The notes: a model not told the origin generated them from the sequence alone. DNA of 64,000 nt from Zwartia hollandica (GCF_019923725.1 NZ_JAHXRI010000007.1:434001-498000), one strand, 5' to 3'; positions 8,329 through 18,670 are shown, counted from the first letter of the stretch. Numbers and translations: made by a program.

Positions 8329-10328
8329 GTGCGCGCCATCACTCGTACAAAAAGCTTGGGGTGTTTTCTCGAGCGATCGCAAAGATTGCCGACATTGAAA
8401 CTTTGCTTGACGCAAAACTCATCCCTCAAAGCTTTGGGCACTTTAAAGAACCCATTGATGCAGTCGCCGGCTGGGGACACAAGCCTACCGCAGATCGTGC
8501 GCGCGCCTATGCAAAAGAAAAGAACCTACCCTACGTCGCCATCGAAGACGGTTTTTTGCGATCGATTGGCCTGGGCAAGGATGACCCGCCTTTATCTGTT
8601 GTGATCGATGACATCGGGATTTATTACGACGCGAGTCAACCCTCAAGGCTCGAGCAGCTAGCCAAGGTAGAGATCACCCCCAGGGAGCAAGAGCGTGCCA
8701 CAGCACTCATCGCCTTATGGCGAGAAGCACGCGTCTCTAAATACAACCACTTACGAGAAACAGATCATCCCTTACCCATCCCCTACATACTTGTCGTTGA
8801 TCAAACGCTCGGGGATGCCTCTGTCACCCTAGGGCAGGCAGATGCAAGCAGCTTTGAAACCATGCTTGCCGCCGCCTTAGCGGAACATCCCAACAAAACC
8901 ATTCTGATAAAAACGCATCCGGAAGTACTGGCGGGCCATAAGAAGGGATTTTTTGATTTAACAAAGCTTCAAAGCGAGCCCAGGATTCAAGTCTGGCCAC
9001 ACGACTGCCATCCCGTATCTTTGATCGAACAGGCAGAAACCGTCTATACCGTCACCTCACAACTTGGGTTCGAAGCCTTGCTATGGGGTAAGACCGTTCA
9101 TGTATTCGGTATGCCGTTTTATGCTGGCTGGGGCTTGACCAAAGACCGCCTCCCTCCCCCAACAACAGAAGGCATAGCACGCAGGCGTGCGATTAGTCTT
9201 ACACAATTAGCCTATGCAGCCTTAATTGCGTATCCGCGCTACCGCGATCCTGAGACCTCGGCGCCTTGTAGCGTTGAAGAATTGATTGCTTGGATGGAGC
9301 GGCAACGCGCACTGCGCCAGCAGTTTGCGCCAACCGTATATGGGTTGGATTTTTCTTGGAACAAACGCCCGAACGTGCGTAGGTTCTTGTCGGGTAGCGA
9401 CATCAAGTTTGTATCTAAAGAAGCCTCAGTGCCAGCAGGTGCGACACTTGCCGTTTGGGGTAGTCGACCCGTTACCCGAACCGATCTAAAAGTATTGCGT
9501 ATAGAAGATGGCTTTATACGTTCCGTAGGGCTGGGAGCAGCCTACGCACGCCCTCTGTCGTGGGTGATGGATAGCTCTGGTATCTACTATGACGCGACGC
9601 AACCGTCTGACCTTGAAAACATTCTGCAAACCTTTGAGCCCACGCCCGAGTTACTCGCGCGCGCCAAGAAGCTGCGCGAGCAAATCGTAAGTACCGGCAT
9701 CACCAAATACAACCTTAACAGCAAGAAGGATTGGTACCGACCCAGTACAGCACAAAAGGTGCTTTTGGTTATCGGGCAAGTTGAGACCGATGCATCCATC
9801 GCCAAAGGCGCAACAACGATTCGCACAAATATTGAATTGCTACAACAAGTGCGCAAACTCAACCCCGGCGCCTTTCTTGTATACAAGCCCCACCCAGATG
9901 TCGTCGCGAAGCTTCGCAAACAAGGTGTGCAAGAAGACAAAGCTAAGCTGTATTGCAACAGCATCGTGGCAGACACAAGCTTAGACGCCATACTAAATAA
10001 AGTCGATGAAGTCCACGTCATCACCTCGCTCAGTGGCTTTGAAGCACTACTGCGAGAAGTGCCCGTCGTCACCTACGGCTGCCCCTTTTATGCCGGTTGG
10101 GGACTTACCCACGACCATACTCAAATCGAGCGCAGAAAAAGAAAACGCAGCCTAGACGAACTGGTCGCAGCTGCGTTGATTTTGTATCCTAGGTATTGGC
10201 TACTGAGGCAGAGGTCGCTAGTTCAGGTAGAGGCAGCAGTCCATAAACTTCAGCAACCACATCGGGATGAAAACCTTCTTACGAAAGTTAAAGCCTATAT
10301 CTTCCAACAGATTGATCGCTATACGTGA
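8325..10328 (+). CDS. kpsC: KpsC, dual-domain beta-Kdo transferase
   Basis: A 667-residue protein, the normal length for KpsC. Two homologous halves are visible. VAIEDGFLRSIGLG...DIGIYYDASQPSRLE with KTHPEV and PFYAGWGLTKDR is in the first half. LRIEDGFIRSVGLG...SGIYYDATQPSDLE with YKPHPDV and PFYAGWGLTHDH is in the second. In group 2 capsules the two domains (GT99 and GT107) add alternating beta-Kdo residues to lysophosphatidylglycerol, making the linker on which the capsule is anchored. The reaction is cytoplasmic. No kpsS, kpsF or kpsU is visible in the window, so these must lie elsewhere. It is the strongest evidence that this is an ABC-dependent capsule locus. Confidence 0.92.
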   Translation: MSARHHSYKKLGVFSRAIAKIADIETLLDAKLIPQSFGHFKEPIDAVAGWGHKPTADRARAYAKEKNLPYVAIEDGFLRSIGLGKDDPPLSVVIDDIGIYYDASQPSRLEQLAKVEITPREQERATALIALWREARVSKYNHLRETDHPLPIPYILVVDQTLGDASVTLGQADASSFETMLAAALAEHPNKTILIKTHPEVLAGHKKGFFDLTKLQSEPRIQVWPHDCHPVSLIEQAETVYTVTSQLGFEALLWGKTVHVFGMPFYAGWGLTKDRLPPPTTEGIARRRAISLTQLAYAALIAYPRYRDPETSAPCSVEELIAWMERQRALRQQFAPTVYGLDFSWNKRPNVRRFLSGSDIKFVSKEASVPAGATLAVWGSRPVTRTDLKVLRIEDGFIRSVGLGAAYARPLSWVMDSSGIYYDATQPSDLENILQTFEPTPELLARAKKLREQIVSTGITKYNLNSKKDWYRPSTAQKVLLVIGQVETDASIAKGATTIRTNIELLQQVRKLNPGAFLVYKPHPDVVAKLRKQGVQEDKAKLYCNSIVADTSLDAILNKVDEVHVITSLSGFEALLREVPVVTYGCPFYAGWGLTHDHTQIERRKRKRSLDELVAAALILYPRYWLLRQRSLVQVEAAVHKLQQPHRDENLLTKVKAYIFQQIDRYT

Positions 10329-10394
10329 AGCTCGACACGTACAGCGTGGGCTGCACTACGCCGAATGGAATGCGATAGGGTGCTCCCCGTTGGA

Positions 10395-11426
10395 TTAACT
10401 GAAATTTTCAAGAAATGCCTTCCAACTTGACTTGGCAACTTGAAAATCAAATAGAGAAATCGCATCTCTGCGCCCGTTTATTGAAATCGACATCGCCAAG
10501 TGATCATCATTTAAGATCAGTTGAAAAACTTCCTTGGCCTCTTTGACGGTTTCAACTAAAAAACCGTTCACGCCGTTAACAATAAAATCGTCAATCTCAA
10601 ACTCACCAGCGGCAGCACCACAAAATTTATCCCTGCCCACATGGATGACAGGTGTACCAGTCATCCATGCCTCGATAAAACTTAAGGTATACGGGGCTGG
10701 CCGACTTCCAGTCATAAAAACTGCCCGATAATCCCTTAGCGCCTGAAGCTGCTCCTCGTACTTTAAAACTCCTCTCCAGTTTGGTATCCCGTCGTTACCG
10801 ACACCATATAAATCAAAAGGTTGACTATCAACACATAATTGATGAAACCCAAAATTTAACTGATCGCCGCGATCGTAAAAATTATTATTAAATGTAATGA
10901 TCCTTTTTATCTTACCGTTCCAGTTAGACCACTCTGTGCAATCCTTCGCAGCGCGAATAACTGTATCGCCTCCGATGTAGTCAGCAATTTGACTCTCGAC
11001 AGGCGACCATCTAACAATACTCACACCTTGATCTCGAAAATCCTTCATGGCGTTTTCTGTCCAATGAATACCTTGGCCAATCGATCGCCAAATCACCCTC
11101 TTGTCTTGGATTTGACTCCAGTTATTCTGTAAGAACTGGTAATCATGATGCACGACAATCAAATCAAAATGCGCTATAAATTCCTCAGTGATTAGCCAAC
11201 CTTTCTCTGAGTCCCTGCTGCATCCAAAATGACCAAAGTCCTGCAAGCACTTTGCATGCCAAGCGCTCCCCTGCAGTCTAGGTCGAAGTTCATTATCCGA
11301 ATTGCGATCTAGATAAAATCCGCAACTAAAAACGTTATAGCCTAGGGATTCAAATATTTTTATTTCATCGAATTCGAGAACGGGATGAACCGAGATTATT
11401 AAAATATTATTGATTTTTTTATTCAA
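10395..11426 (-). CDS. GT-B glycosyltransferase (GT4-like)
   Basis: A 343-residue protein with an N-terminal Rossmann-like half (NILIISVHPVLEFDEI) and a C-terminal half carrying SFIEAWMTGTPVIHVG, the donor-binding region of GT4-type retaining transferases. It converges on kpsC. The next gene upstream starts 38 bp away and probably shares its transcript. Donor and acceptor cannot be told. Confidence 0.7.
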   Translation of the reverse strand: MNKKINNILIISVHPVLEFDEIKIFESLGYNVFSCGFYLDRNSDNELRPRLQGSAWHAKCLQDFGHFGCSRDSEKGWLITEEFIAHFDLIVVHHDYQFLQNNWSQIQDKRVIWRSIGQGIHWTENAMKDFRDQGVSIVRWSPVESQIADYIGGDTVIRAAKDCTEWSNWNGKIKRIITFNNNFYDRGDQLNFGFHQLCVDSQPFDLYGVGNDGIPNWRGVLKYEEQLQALRDYRAVFMTGSRPAPYTLSFIEAWMTGTPVIHVGRDKFCGAAAGEFEIDDFIVNGVNGFLVETVKEAKEVFQLILNDDHLAMSISINGRRDAISLFDFQVAKSSWKAFLENFS

Positions 11427-11463
11427 AAAAATTCCAAAATTAATGACAACGGACTTACTGCGG

Positions 11464-12291
11464 TTATTTCTCGTTGATTAACCTTCTATATTCTAACTGC
11501 ATGTTCAATCGATAAAAAATATTTTTAATCAAAAATGACGCACTATCACTGCTTGTTGGCAAAAACGGGTAAAACAATAATGCTAAATCAGGCGCATCCA
11601 CATTATTGGGCGCATCTAGATGTGTCGGATAAAATGTCTGCGACTGGGTGCTAGTTACCAGGTCTTTTCTAACGAAAGACACCTCAAGCACATCGGCAAC
11701 TGCAATGTTATCAACCAATACAATTGGGGCGCAGTTATTAGCATGAACATGAAATAACAAGAAATTGTCCGTCAGCTTCTTCAAAGCAGTATATGCACTT
11801 GCGTACCAAGCTTCTTCTTTAATTTTTCTAAAGTCATGTAGTTCTAAAATAATTTGCTCAGCGCATAAAAGTGTTTCCAGCGGAGCCTTCTCTAATACCT
11901 TCCACTCCACACCTTCTATATCCATTTTTAAAATTATGTTTTTTTCTTGTGCAGCGAATTTACTTAAATGATCTTCTAACGTGGACATTGGACCCAAGAC
12001 GTCAGTTTCAGTTGAAATCCCTTCCTTCGCCCAGTGAAAATAAGGATGCTGCACAGTCAGACTTTCGATAGTGTGGTCAAACATGTAGACATTATGGCCG
12101 CGTTGCGCGAGGTCATAATCGAAAGCAAGATTCCACGACAACCCATAACTGAAAATTTTCTGAGTCGGATTTAGCTTGTCCAAAACTACATATCCGCCAT
12201 CGTTAGGCGCACCGATTCTTATCTTTTTAAAATCTAGTATATCTCTCGGTGTAAGCAATGATAATAGGTTAATAATATGATTTGAGTTCAT
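11464..12291 (-). CDS. FkbM-like methyltransferase
   Basis: A 275-residue protein. It has a DGGYVVLD segment near residue 30, an acidic pocket (MFDHTIE) and ILKMDIEGVEWKVLEKA, the signature of FkbM/Methyltransf_21 SAM-dependent O-methyltransferases. The rest fits the family. It probably methylates a sugar hydroxyl of the polysaccharide. It sits between two glycosyltransferase genes on the same strand, with 25 bp to the upstream gene. Confidence 0.74.
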   Translation of the reverse strand: MNSNHIINLLSLLTPRDILDFKKIRIGAPNDGGYVVLDKLNPTQKIFSYGLSWNLAFDYDLAQRGHNVYMFDHTIESLTVQHPYFHWAKEGISTETDVLGPMSTLEDHLSKFAAQEKNIILKMDIEGVEWKVLEKAPLETLLCAEQIILELHDFRKIKEEAWYASAYTALKKLTDNFLLFHVHANNCAPIVLVDNIAVADVLEVSFVRKDLVTSTQSQTFYPTHLDAPNNVDAPDLALLFYPFLPTSSDSASFLIKNIFYRLNMQLEYRRLINEK

Positions 12292-12316
12292 ATCTACTTA
12301 GACTATATATTTTTTA

Positions 12317-15300
12317 TTAATTAAGCTTTGACACTAATTCAAACAAATACTCTTCGCACACTTTGCCTAGTTTCTTCGGACTTAATTGCTGTCTGATAGA
12401 CTTCTTCGCCACTGCAACATACTGTCGACGAAAGTCACTATTTAACATTTGCCGCATCATGTCAGACGCCGCCTCGATATTCGGATCTCCCCATATAGTG
12501 CCTGGAGGGTAAGGTCCGAACGCTCTATCAGTCTGAACGATTGGGGTTTCAATTAAGAAACTGTTCTGACTACTCATAAAATCAAGATTGCCAGAATAGT
12601 TACTTGCAATGACAGAAACGCCCAACGCCATTGCCTCAGCCAAGGTTAAGCCAAACCCCTCGGACCGGTGCAGAGAGACGTAAACATCCAGTGACTTAAT
12701 AAAATTGAATGTCTCGGCTCTATCAAAATCTCCATATACAAATATTACGCGCTCATTCTTATTTTCTACCTTAAGCCGCTCAAAGTCATACGAACCGGAT
12801 CCGTAACGACCATGAATTTTTATTACTAAATAGGCATTGTCATCATGCTTGAATGACTTGTTAAAGGCCGAGATCAGGCCTGCTATATTTTTTCTCTCAA
12901 AACCACTCCGAGGGTCACACAAAAACCCGAATAACAGCGCATCTTCTGGAAGCTTAAAATACTGACGATCTCCTTTTGCCGCAAGCATCAACTCCCAATT
13001 GAGTGTGTAAGGTAGAACCTTCACGACCTTCCCGATAGTCGAACCGATAGAGTCCGCAGAGTACTGCGAGGGCGTCCAAATCTGATCAAAGGACTCAACC
13101 GCGCCTAACCATTGTTCTGGGAAGTTTTCAGTTTCCCATACCCAGTAGCCCACACTCCTATTACCGAAGAAATTACTTGGCAAGAAAGTTTTCGATTGAC
13201 TGACCATGTCGGCATTAGCAATCAATATACTTACGTCAGATTGATAGTAGCAATCGCCAAAGTAGTCCTCTCTATATTCACCAAGGTAGGAAGATGAATT
13301 ACTATTTGGAATCGCCAGGGCACGATACGGAGCATGACTGGCCTCCAACGTTGTGCAAATACTCCTAGCGGCCTCACCTACACCGCTAGAGGCACCTAAA
13401 TATCCTGCGATATTTAAGCGTAGATCTTGCTTTTTTGATGCCAAATGATTTTTTACTTGCAGCAAGACTTTGTAGCTATCTTCGATTTCCAAATCTGACA
13501 CTGCACACTTTGAAATGTTTTTCAACGGGTCTTCAACACTGCCAAACCTCTGAATATACTCACCTAAAAAGTCAAAAGAGAATGTCTGCTGATGATCTAG
13601 GTTGAGCAACCATTTGGTTAAATCATTCGCAGATTCCTTTGTTCCGCAAAATCTTCTTCGCGCATCGATATCATAGATAGAAACGACAGGTTTATTTTTA
13701 TCTTGGTGATTATGTTGATATAAAAATTGCATTCGCTCAATAAACTGAGCTTCAGTTGTTGCAAACTCATAAAACAACGATATATCTGTTTCTCGCAAAT
13801 TAAAATCGTGACAGTTGGTTTTACACCAATTTGTAAATGGCACCAAGTCAGAATCGAGCGTTAATACTGGAAACTTCAACTGAAGCTCGCCACTTAAAAA
13901 GTAAACGTTTAATATCGATCCGATTTTAGGGTAAGAGTCTTGCAAGGCCAAAACATGTTCAACGGACAAATCAAGCTCATTCGTTCCATGCGCCAAGATC
14001 CAAATACAAAATTCGTCGAAGACTTTGCGAGATCTCCACATTAAATTGAATGTAGTAAAAATGTCGTTCCGATTTGACGACTGTAATTTGACGAATACGT
14101 CTTCGACATAGTTCAGCGGCTTATTATCTCGAGCCAAATTCAATAGCTCTTCACTTATTTTTAACTCCTTTTTACCGGACTCGTTCAGCCATGCTTCAAA
14201 AACAGTCAACCCATTGGGCCCAGCAAGCTCCTTGAGCTCAGCGGCTACATCTGGCCTCAGCTCTAACACCGCGTTATAAAAAATGGGTAAGTTAGGAAAA
14301 GTTAAGCTTGGATCATAAGAAAACAGAAAGGCACAGAACCTATCTGGCGCACTCAGAGGCAAGGGAATATCTACATTATTGTTATCTGCCCATCTCACTG
14401 CGCGGTTTACGACTGTCAAGGGCATTGACACGCCATTTGGCAGAGTTTCAAACGCATAACTGTAACTTGAAGACTCTAGATAACCTTTTTCTAACAACTG
14501 AGTTGCGTAAAAATTTGTGAGCTCACTCAGTGCTTTGCTGTGTGAACTAATAAATCTATTTTGATGTTTCGAAAGTCTGTGCGGAACTAAGGGATTAAAG
14601 CCAGAGAAATGGAAGAAATATAATTCTTGTTGATCACAGCGCCAAGCTCCTCCTTCCTGCGTGATCGGGCGCTCGTGTAAATTCCAGTATGCCGCGTTGT
14701 AGCCAGGGTCTCGTAAGATGAAGTGGTCTGCAAAATATGAAGGGACCAAATCGATCCACTTTTGATCGACAAAAAGGCCGTTTGATATATCTACAAAACA
14801 GTGTTTGTATAACCTTTCCTTCCACCAGTTTAAAAAATCAGTGGTAACGGCTGAACGCTTTAAGCCAATAAATCCTAAATTGAACGTTCCACTTTGTAAG
14901 ATATTGATTTCCGCTGGAAACTTATCATCGTAGTAGGGCTTTCGCAAATGCGGTGTCAGAACTATAGAGTTATTTTCTAATTGATCATATATTCGTGTTA
15001 AAGGCTTAAAAACATATATATCTGGATCTAAATATACGACTGATTCGTAATTAAATTGTGTAAATAAACTATGAATAACGTATGGCTTAATCGCGGTATT
15101 AAGCTCCATTATTGAATGTCTATAAATGAAAATTTCAATGGTAGGTATGTTGAAATTTTCGAACTCAATTACTTCACTACCATTTTCAAGCAGGCCACCC
15201 ACAATTCCTTCTGCTCTATCTACGAGCACAACTATGAAATCATGATTTGGATGCTGTTTAAGATATGAATCCGATAGAACCTTTGCATAGCTGATGTAGT

Positions 15301-15463
15301 TTTTCGAAACAATTGTCACAGCTACATTATCGCTACGTTTTTTTTGTGCTCTATTTTCTAAACTACGTTCCGTAGTTAAGTTTTTACTTAGGCTGTTTTT
15401 TTTATTTTTAATTTCTTTAGCAATTTGTTTGACATCTTTTCTTTCATTTTTGATGTTTTTCAT
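12317..15463 (-). CDS. two-domain glycosyltransferase (GT8-like plus GT4)
   Basis: A 1048-residue protein. Residues about 45-330 form a GT-A domain (AVTIVSKNYISYAKVLSDSY, then VVYLDPDIYVFKPL with a DxD-type DPD). Residues about 350-680 are a helical linker. From about 690 there is a GT4 domain (LNIAGYLGASSGVGEAARS, then RSEGFGLTLAEAMALG). A fused pair could add two successive sugars. The Lys-rich N-terminal 40 residues look unstructured. It is the first gene of a leftward unit, 161 bp downstream of rmlC. Confidence 0.8.
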   Translation of the reverse strand: MKNIKNERKDVKQIAKEIKNKKNSLSKNLTTERSLENRAQKKRSDNVAVTIVSKNYISYAKVLSDSYLKQHPNHDFIVVLVDRAEGIVGGLLENGSEVIEFENFNIPTIEIFIYRHSIMELNTAIKPYVIHSLFTQFNYESVVYLDPDIYVFKPLTRIYDQLENNSIVLTPHLRKPYYDDKFPAEINILQSGTFNLGFIGLKRSAVTTDFLNWWKERLYKHCFVDISNGLFVDQKWIDLVPSYFADHFILRDPGYNAAYWNLHERPITQEGGAWRCDQQELYFFHFSGFNPLVPHRLSKHQNRFISSHSKALSELTNFYATQLLEKGYLESSSYSYAFETLPNGVSMPLTVVNRAVRWADNNNVDIPLPLSAPDRFCAFLFSYDPSLTFPNLPIFYNAVLELRPDVAAELKELAGPNGLTVFEAWLNESGKKELKISEELLNLARDNKPLNYVEDVFVKLQSSNRNDIFTTFNLMWRSRKVFDEFCIWILAHGTNELDLSVEHVLALQDSYPKIGSILNVYFLSGELQLKFPVLTLDSDLVPFTNWCKTNCHDFNLRETDISLFYEFATTEAQFIERMQFLYQHNHQDKNKPVVSIYDIDARRRFCGTKESANDLTKWLLNLDHQQTFSFDFLGEYIQRFGSVEDPLKNISKCAVSDLEIEDSYKVLLQVKNHLASKKQDLRLNIAGYLGASSGVGEAARSICTTLEASHAPYRALAIPNSNSSSYLGEYREDYFGDCYYQSDVSILIANADMVSQSKTFLPSNFFGNRSVGYWVWETENFPEQWLGAVESFDQIWTPSQYSADSIGSTIGKVVKVLPYTLNWELMLAAKGDRQYFKLPEDALLFGFLCDPRSGFERKNIAGLISAFNKSFKHDDNAYLVIKIHGRYGSGSYDFERLKVENKNERVIFVYGDFDRAETFNFIKSLDVYVSLHRSEGFGLTLAEAMALGVSVIASNYSGNLDFMSSQNSFLIETPIVQTDRAFGPYPPGTIWGDPNIEAASDMMRQMLNSDFRRQYVAVAKKSIRQQLSPKKLGKVCEEYLFELVSKLN

Positions 15464-15624
15464 AATGTCCTGAGAAGGGTATTTTTCTCTACTTTATAGA
15501 CGAGCAGAATTCAGTGTTATGAATGCGTATATTGCAGAAGCTTTTCACTAACGGCTGGGGACGCAGAAAAAAACAACTCATACCGATGCTATCGACATCA
15601 CTCTGACTTGCATTTATACAACCC

Positions 15625-16176
15625 CTAATCAAAACACTCCGCCTCCGTCAGTTTTACACCCGCTTGATCTTTTGCAGACAACACCGGCGCGACCGTTAAC
15701 TTAGGCCAATCAATAGCGATCTGCGGATCGTTCCATGCGATGCATCGCTCGGCCTGGGGGGCGTAATAATCAGTCGTCTTGTATAAAAACTGGGCACGAT
15801 CCGTGAGCGTTAAAAACCCGTGTGCAAAGCCCTGAGGGATCCACAACTGCTGTTGATTCTCTGCAGACAAGATCGCAGAGGTCCACTGACCAAAGTTGGG
15901 AGAAGATCGGCGAAGATCTACCACGACGTCAAACACGGTACCCTCGACTACTCGCACCAGCTTCCCTTGCGCATGGGGTGCCAGTTGATAATGCAAGCCT
16001 CGCAGCGTACCCATCACCGAACTTGAGTGGTTATCTTGCACAAAGGTCATAGGGCTACCCGTTCGCTCACCGAACAACTTTGCATTAAAGCTCTCGTAAA
16101 AATATCCGCGTTCATCACCAAACACTTTAGGGGTGATAAGCATGACATCTGGAATAGATAGTCGCTGAACGTTCAT
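15625..16176 (-). CDS. rmlC: dTDP-4-dehydrorhamnose 3,5-epimerase
   Basis: A 183-residue cupin of normal RmlC length. Family motifs are present: DERGYFYESFN, QDNHSSS, TLRGLHYQ, VFDVVVDLRRSS and PQGFAHGFLTL. The active-site His of GLHYQ and the Tyr/Asp pairs are intact. It makes dTDP-4-keto-L-rhamnose from dTDP-4-keto-6-deoxy-glucose. Its start overlaps the rmlA stop (TAATG). rmlB and rmlD are not in the window. Confidence 0.93.
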   Translation of the reverse strand: MNVQRLSIPDVMLITPKVFGDERGYFYESFNAKLFGERTGSPMTFVQDNHSSSVMGTLRGLHYQLAPHAQGKLVRVVEGTVFDVVVDLRRSSPNFGQWTSAILSAENQQQLWIPQGFAHGFLTLTDRAQFLYKTTDYYAPQAERCIAWNDPQIAIDWPKLTVAPVLSAKDQAGVKLTEAECFD

Positions 16177-17060
16177 TAACGCCCCTCATGCTTTAGAAGA
16201 TTCAACAAATACTCGCCATAGCCAGTCTTGGCTAGTGGCGTTGCTAGGGCCTTGAGCTGGTGGGCATCAATCCACCCACTTCGATACGCGATTTCTTCAG
16301 GACAGGAAATCTTTAAGCCCTGACGCTTCTCGATCGTCGCGATGTATTGACCTGCCTCAAGCAAGGATTCATGGGTACCCGTATCTAGCCAGGCATAACC
16401 ACGCCCCATGATCTCAACACTTAACGCATCGAGTTCAAGGTACTTACGATTCAAGTCAGTAATTTCTAGCTCACCTCTCGGCGAAGGTGTCAGGCCTTTT
16501 GCAAGCTCTACCACTCTCTCGTCATAGAAATAGAGTCCAGTGACCGCATAGTTCGACTTTGGATTAACTGGCTTTTCTTCTAGTGACAAGACCTTACCCG
16601 CACCGTCAAACTCTGCGACCCCATACCTCTCCGGATCGTGGACATGGTAAGCAAAGACCGTGGCGCCCGTCTGATTGGCGTTTGCGCTAGACAGCAGTTT
16701 CTGAAAATCATGCCCATAGAAAATGTTGTCCCCAAGGACTAAGGCACTTGGAGATCCCGCTAAAAACTTATCACCAAGAATGAAAGCCTGCGCTAACCCG
16801 TCAGGGCTCGGCTGAACAACATAGCTTAGTTTGAGTCCCCAGCGCGATCCGTCGCCCAGCAACTGCTCGAAGCGTTGTGTATCTTGCGGTGTCGAGATAA
16901 TTAGTATTTCGTTAATGCCCGCCAGCATCAACGTGCTAAGCGGGTAATAAATCATCGGCTTATCGAATACTGGCAAGAGTTGCTTTGACACAGCAATCGT
17001 TGCAGGGAACAGCCGTGAGCCTGAACCACCTGCTAGGATAATACCTTTACGCTCTTTCAT
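16176..17060 (-). CDS. rmlA: glucose-1-phosphate thymidylyltransferase
   Basis: A 294-residue nucleotidyltransferase with [16 protein letters not shown] at the N-terminus, [25 protein letters not shown] and [20 protein letters not shown]. These are classic RmlA motifs with the catalytic residues in place. It makes dTDP-glucose, the first step to dTDP-L-rhamnose. It is coupled to rmlC by a one-base overlap, and the upstream glycosyltransferase ends 26 bp away. Confidence 0.95.
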   Translation of the reverse strand: MKERKGIILAGGSGSRLFPATIAVSKQLLPVFDKPMIYYPLSTLMLAGINEILIISTPQDTQRFEQLLGDGSRWGLKLSYVVQPSPDGLAQAFILGDKFLAGSPSALVLGDNIFYGHDFQKLLSSANANQTGATVFAYHVHDPERYGVAEFDGAGKVLSLEEKPVNPKSNYAVTGLYFYDERVVELAKGLTPSPRGELEITDLNRKYLELDALSVEIMGRGYAWLDTGTHESLLEAGQYIATIEKRQGLKISCPEEIAYRSGWIDAHQLKALATPLAKTGYGEYLLNLLKHEGR

Positions 17061-17086
17061 TTGACTTCATCCTCACAAATACTTCG

Positions 17087-18136
17087 CTAACAATCTTTAC
17101 GCGCCTTAATCGTCACTACGTTTGGTGCTGCTACTAAATAGGTCACGTGCGACCACTGCACTTCTCTCTTGCAAAGAGAACGGCACAACACCATCAACAT
17201 AAAGAGGTCGATCAAGGGTCTACAAAAAACCAAACCGAACTGAGAGAGTCTCACGTCCGGACGATCGCGATAGCCCAAACATGAAGCGATGCTCAATGAA
17301 ACAAGATGTTTCATACACAAAAGAGAAAAAATAATCGCTATAGAACTATACAAAATAATTCTATTGTCACTGCAAGTGAACATCACGAGCCAGCAAGCTA
17401 TCAGGAGCGTAATTCTTACAAACTCAATCAGCCACAAGCCTGGTCGATAGATTTTAATAATTTGCAATTGCCGGACCGCAAAGTTCCAGACCCGAAGTAA
17501 GCCCGTGGGTGGACGAGACGGCACCAACAGCACTCGCCGATTCAACACACGGTAGTTGTTTTTCGTGGCGTAGTCGGCGAGCATCAGATCGTCTGACACC
17601 GTATTTTCTAGAACGTGATCTGCAAGAATTTTTCTTAGCAGTTGCACAGGCATCGCGAGCGTTCCGCCCCACAAGAGCGTTAAGCCAGGGGGTCTGACAG
17701 ACAGCGCAATTGCGCGGTCGATAAAGGAAATTAGATTCTCAGCAAAACTATTGGCCGCCGGAACTTGCCAGCGATAACCGCTGACGATATCGTATTGCTT
17801 CCTCGCCAAAGGCTTAATCACCGCAGCTAACCACCACTGCGGAGGAGCAATGTCGGCATCAAGCATCACCACGTAGTCCTCGCCCGCATGGAGTTGCCTA
17901 GCGGCAGCCACGAGGTTGTGGCATTTTTGAGAAGACGACTCAGCAAGCCCAGCGATTACAACCGACACGGGAAAGCTCACGCTTGATGCCAAGCTCAAAG
18001 CAAAGGGATAGGCAGGGTCTGTGTCAGACTCTATTGCGATGATTAGACGTTTAGGCCTCAGTGTTTGCTGCTCGAGCAAACCCAAGAGATTTTGAAAACT
18101 ATCGTGCCGCCCTGTGAGCGGCAAAATCAACGCCAC
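17087..18136 (-). CDS. membrane GT2/GT21-like glycosyltransferase with unclear start
   Basis: The protein from the GTG at 18136 is 349 residues and begins directly at the GT-A fold (ALILPLTGRHDS). It has VMLDADIAPPQWW, the acidic NTVSDDLMLADYA and FAVRQLQ, matching ceramide-glucosyltransferase-like (GT21) enzymes. C-terminal membrane segments follow. This start lacks a ribosome binding site. The same frame stays open upstream to a TAG near 18317 and encodes a convincing membrane helix (LVAIGLLIFYSTASFASAVYY, about 18170-18245). That extension contains no ATG, GTG or TTG. Either a rare start such as ATT near 18268 is used or a frameshift has separated the true ATG. Confidence 0.66.
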   Translation of the reverse strand: MALILPLTGRHDSFQNLLGLLEQQTLRPKRLIIAIESDTDPAYPFALSLASSVSFPVSVVIAGLAESSSQKCHNLVAAARQLHAGEDYVVMLDADIAPPQWWLAAVIKPLARKQYDIVSGYRWQVPAANSFAENLISFIDRAIALSVRPPGLTLLWGGTLAMPVQLLRKILADHVLENTVSDDLMLADYATKNNYRVLNRRVLLVPSRPPTGLLRVWNFAVRQLQIIKIYRPGLWLIEFVRITLLIACWLVMFTCSDNRIILYSSIAIIFSLLCMKHLVSLSIASCLGYRDRPDVRLSQFGLVFCRPLIDLFMLMVLCRSLCKREVQWSHVTYLVAAPNVVTIKARKDC

Positions 18137-18343
18137 AGAGGCGTCGACATGACCAGTATGTTTTTTTAAGCACAGTCTGTAGTAGACCGCACTTGCAAAC
18201 GAAGCGGTGCTATAAAAAATCAGTAGCCCGATAGCAACTAGACTACTGAGATCAGCACCGACATTAATTTTGACATCCTCTACGACTGAACCGACCCATA
18301 ACCAGATGCTGCTCTATCGGACGGTTCCGTAAATTGATGCTGC

Positions 18344-18670
18344 CTATTTCTGCAGCTCAAAATTAATCGTTTTAGGAAAGAATTCAAACGATGTGCCATC
18401 AGGAATCGTCTTTTCGGTGACCTTGACCGTGGCGGGCTTAAACCCCTCTTTGTTTGCGGTAAAAACGTACTCGCTAAACCAGCCAGCCCGATCTTTAACC
18501 ACAAATTCAAATGGGGTGACTCCCATAGGTGTGACATTGTCCGTATCGCCCCAACCTCTACAACCATTACACGTAACGGTCGCACCTTGAGGATTTGATT
18601 CGAATTTAACTGCCGATGAACATCCAGTCAAAGCAATTAACAAACCACCCACAGCCGCTAATTTTTTCAT
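18344..18670 (-). CDS. small lipoprotein with PEGA-like domain
   Basis: Starting at the ATG at 18670 (preceded by AAAGGAAC) the product is about 108 residues. It has a lipoprotein signal (MKKLAAVGGLLIALTGC, lipobox LTGC). The mature part (SNPQGATVTCNG, GVTPFEFVVKD, NKEGFKPATVKVTE) looks like a PEGA carbohydrate-surface-type beta domain. The frame is open further upstream but that region lacks signal features. It is likely anchored in the outer membrane; role unknown. Confidence 0.72.
   Translation of the reverse strand: MKKLAAVGGLLIALTGCSSAVKFESNPQGATVTCNGCRGWGDTDNVTPMGVTPFEFVVKDRAGWFSEYVFTANKEGFKPATVKVTEKTIPDGTSFEFFPKTINFELQK

Noticed and set aside
18281-18330. Imperfect inverted repeat (GAACCG...CGGTTC) after the lipoprotein gene as a terminator
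   Set aside because: The loop is long and no T run follows on the relevant strand.
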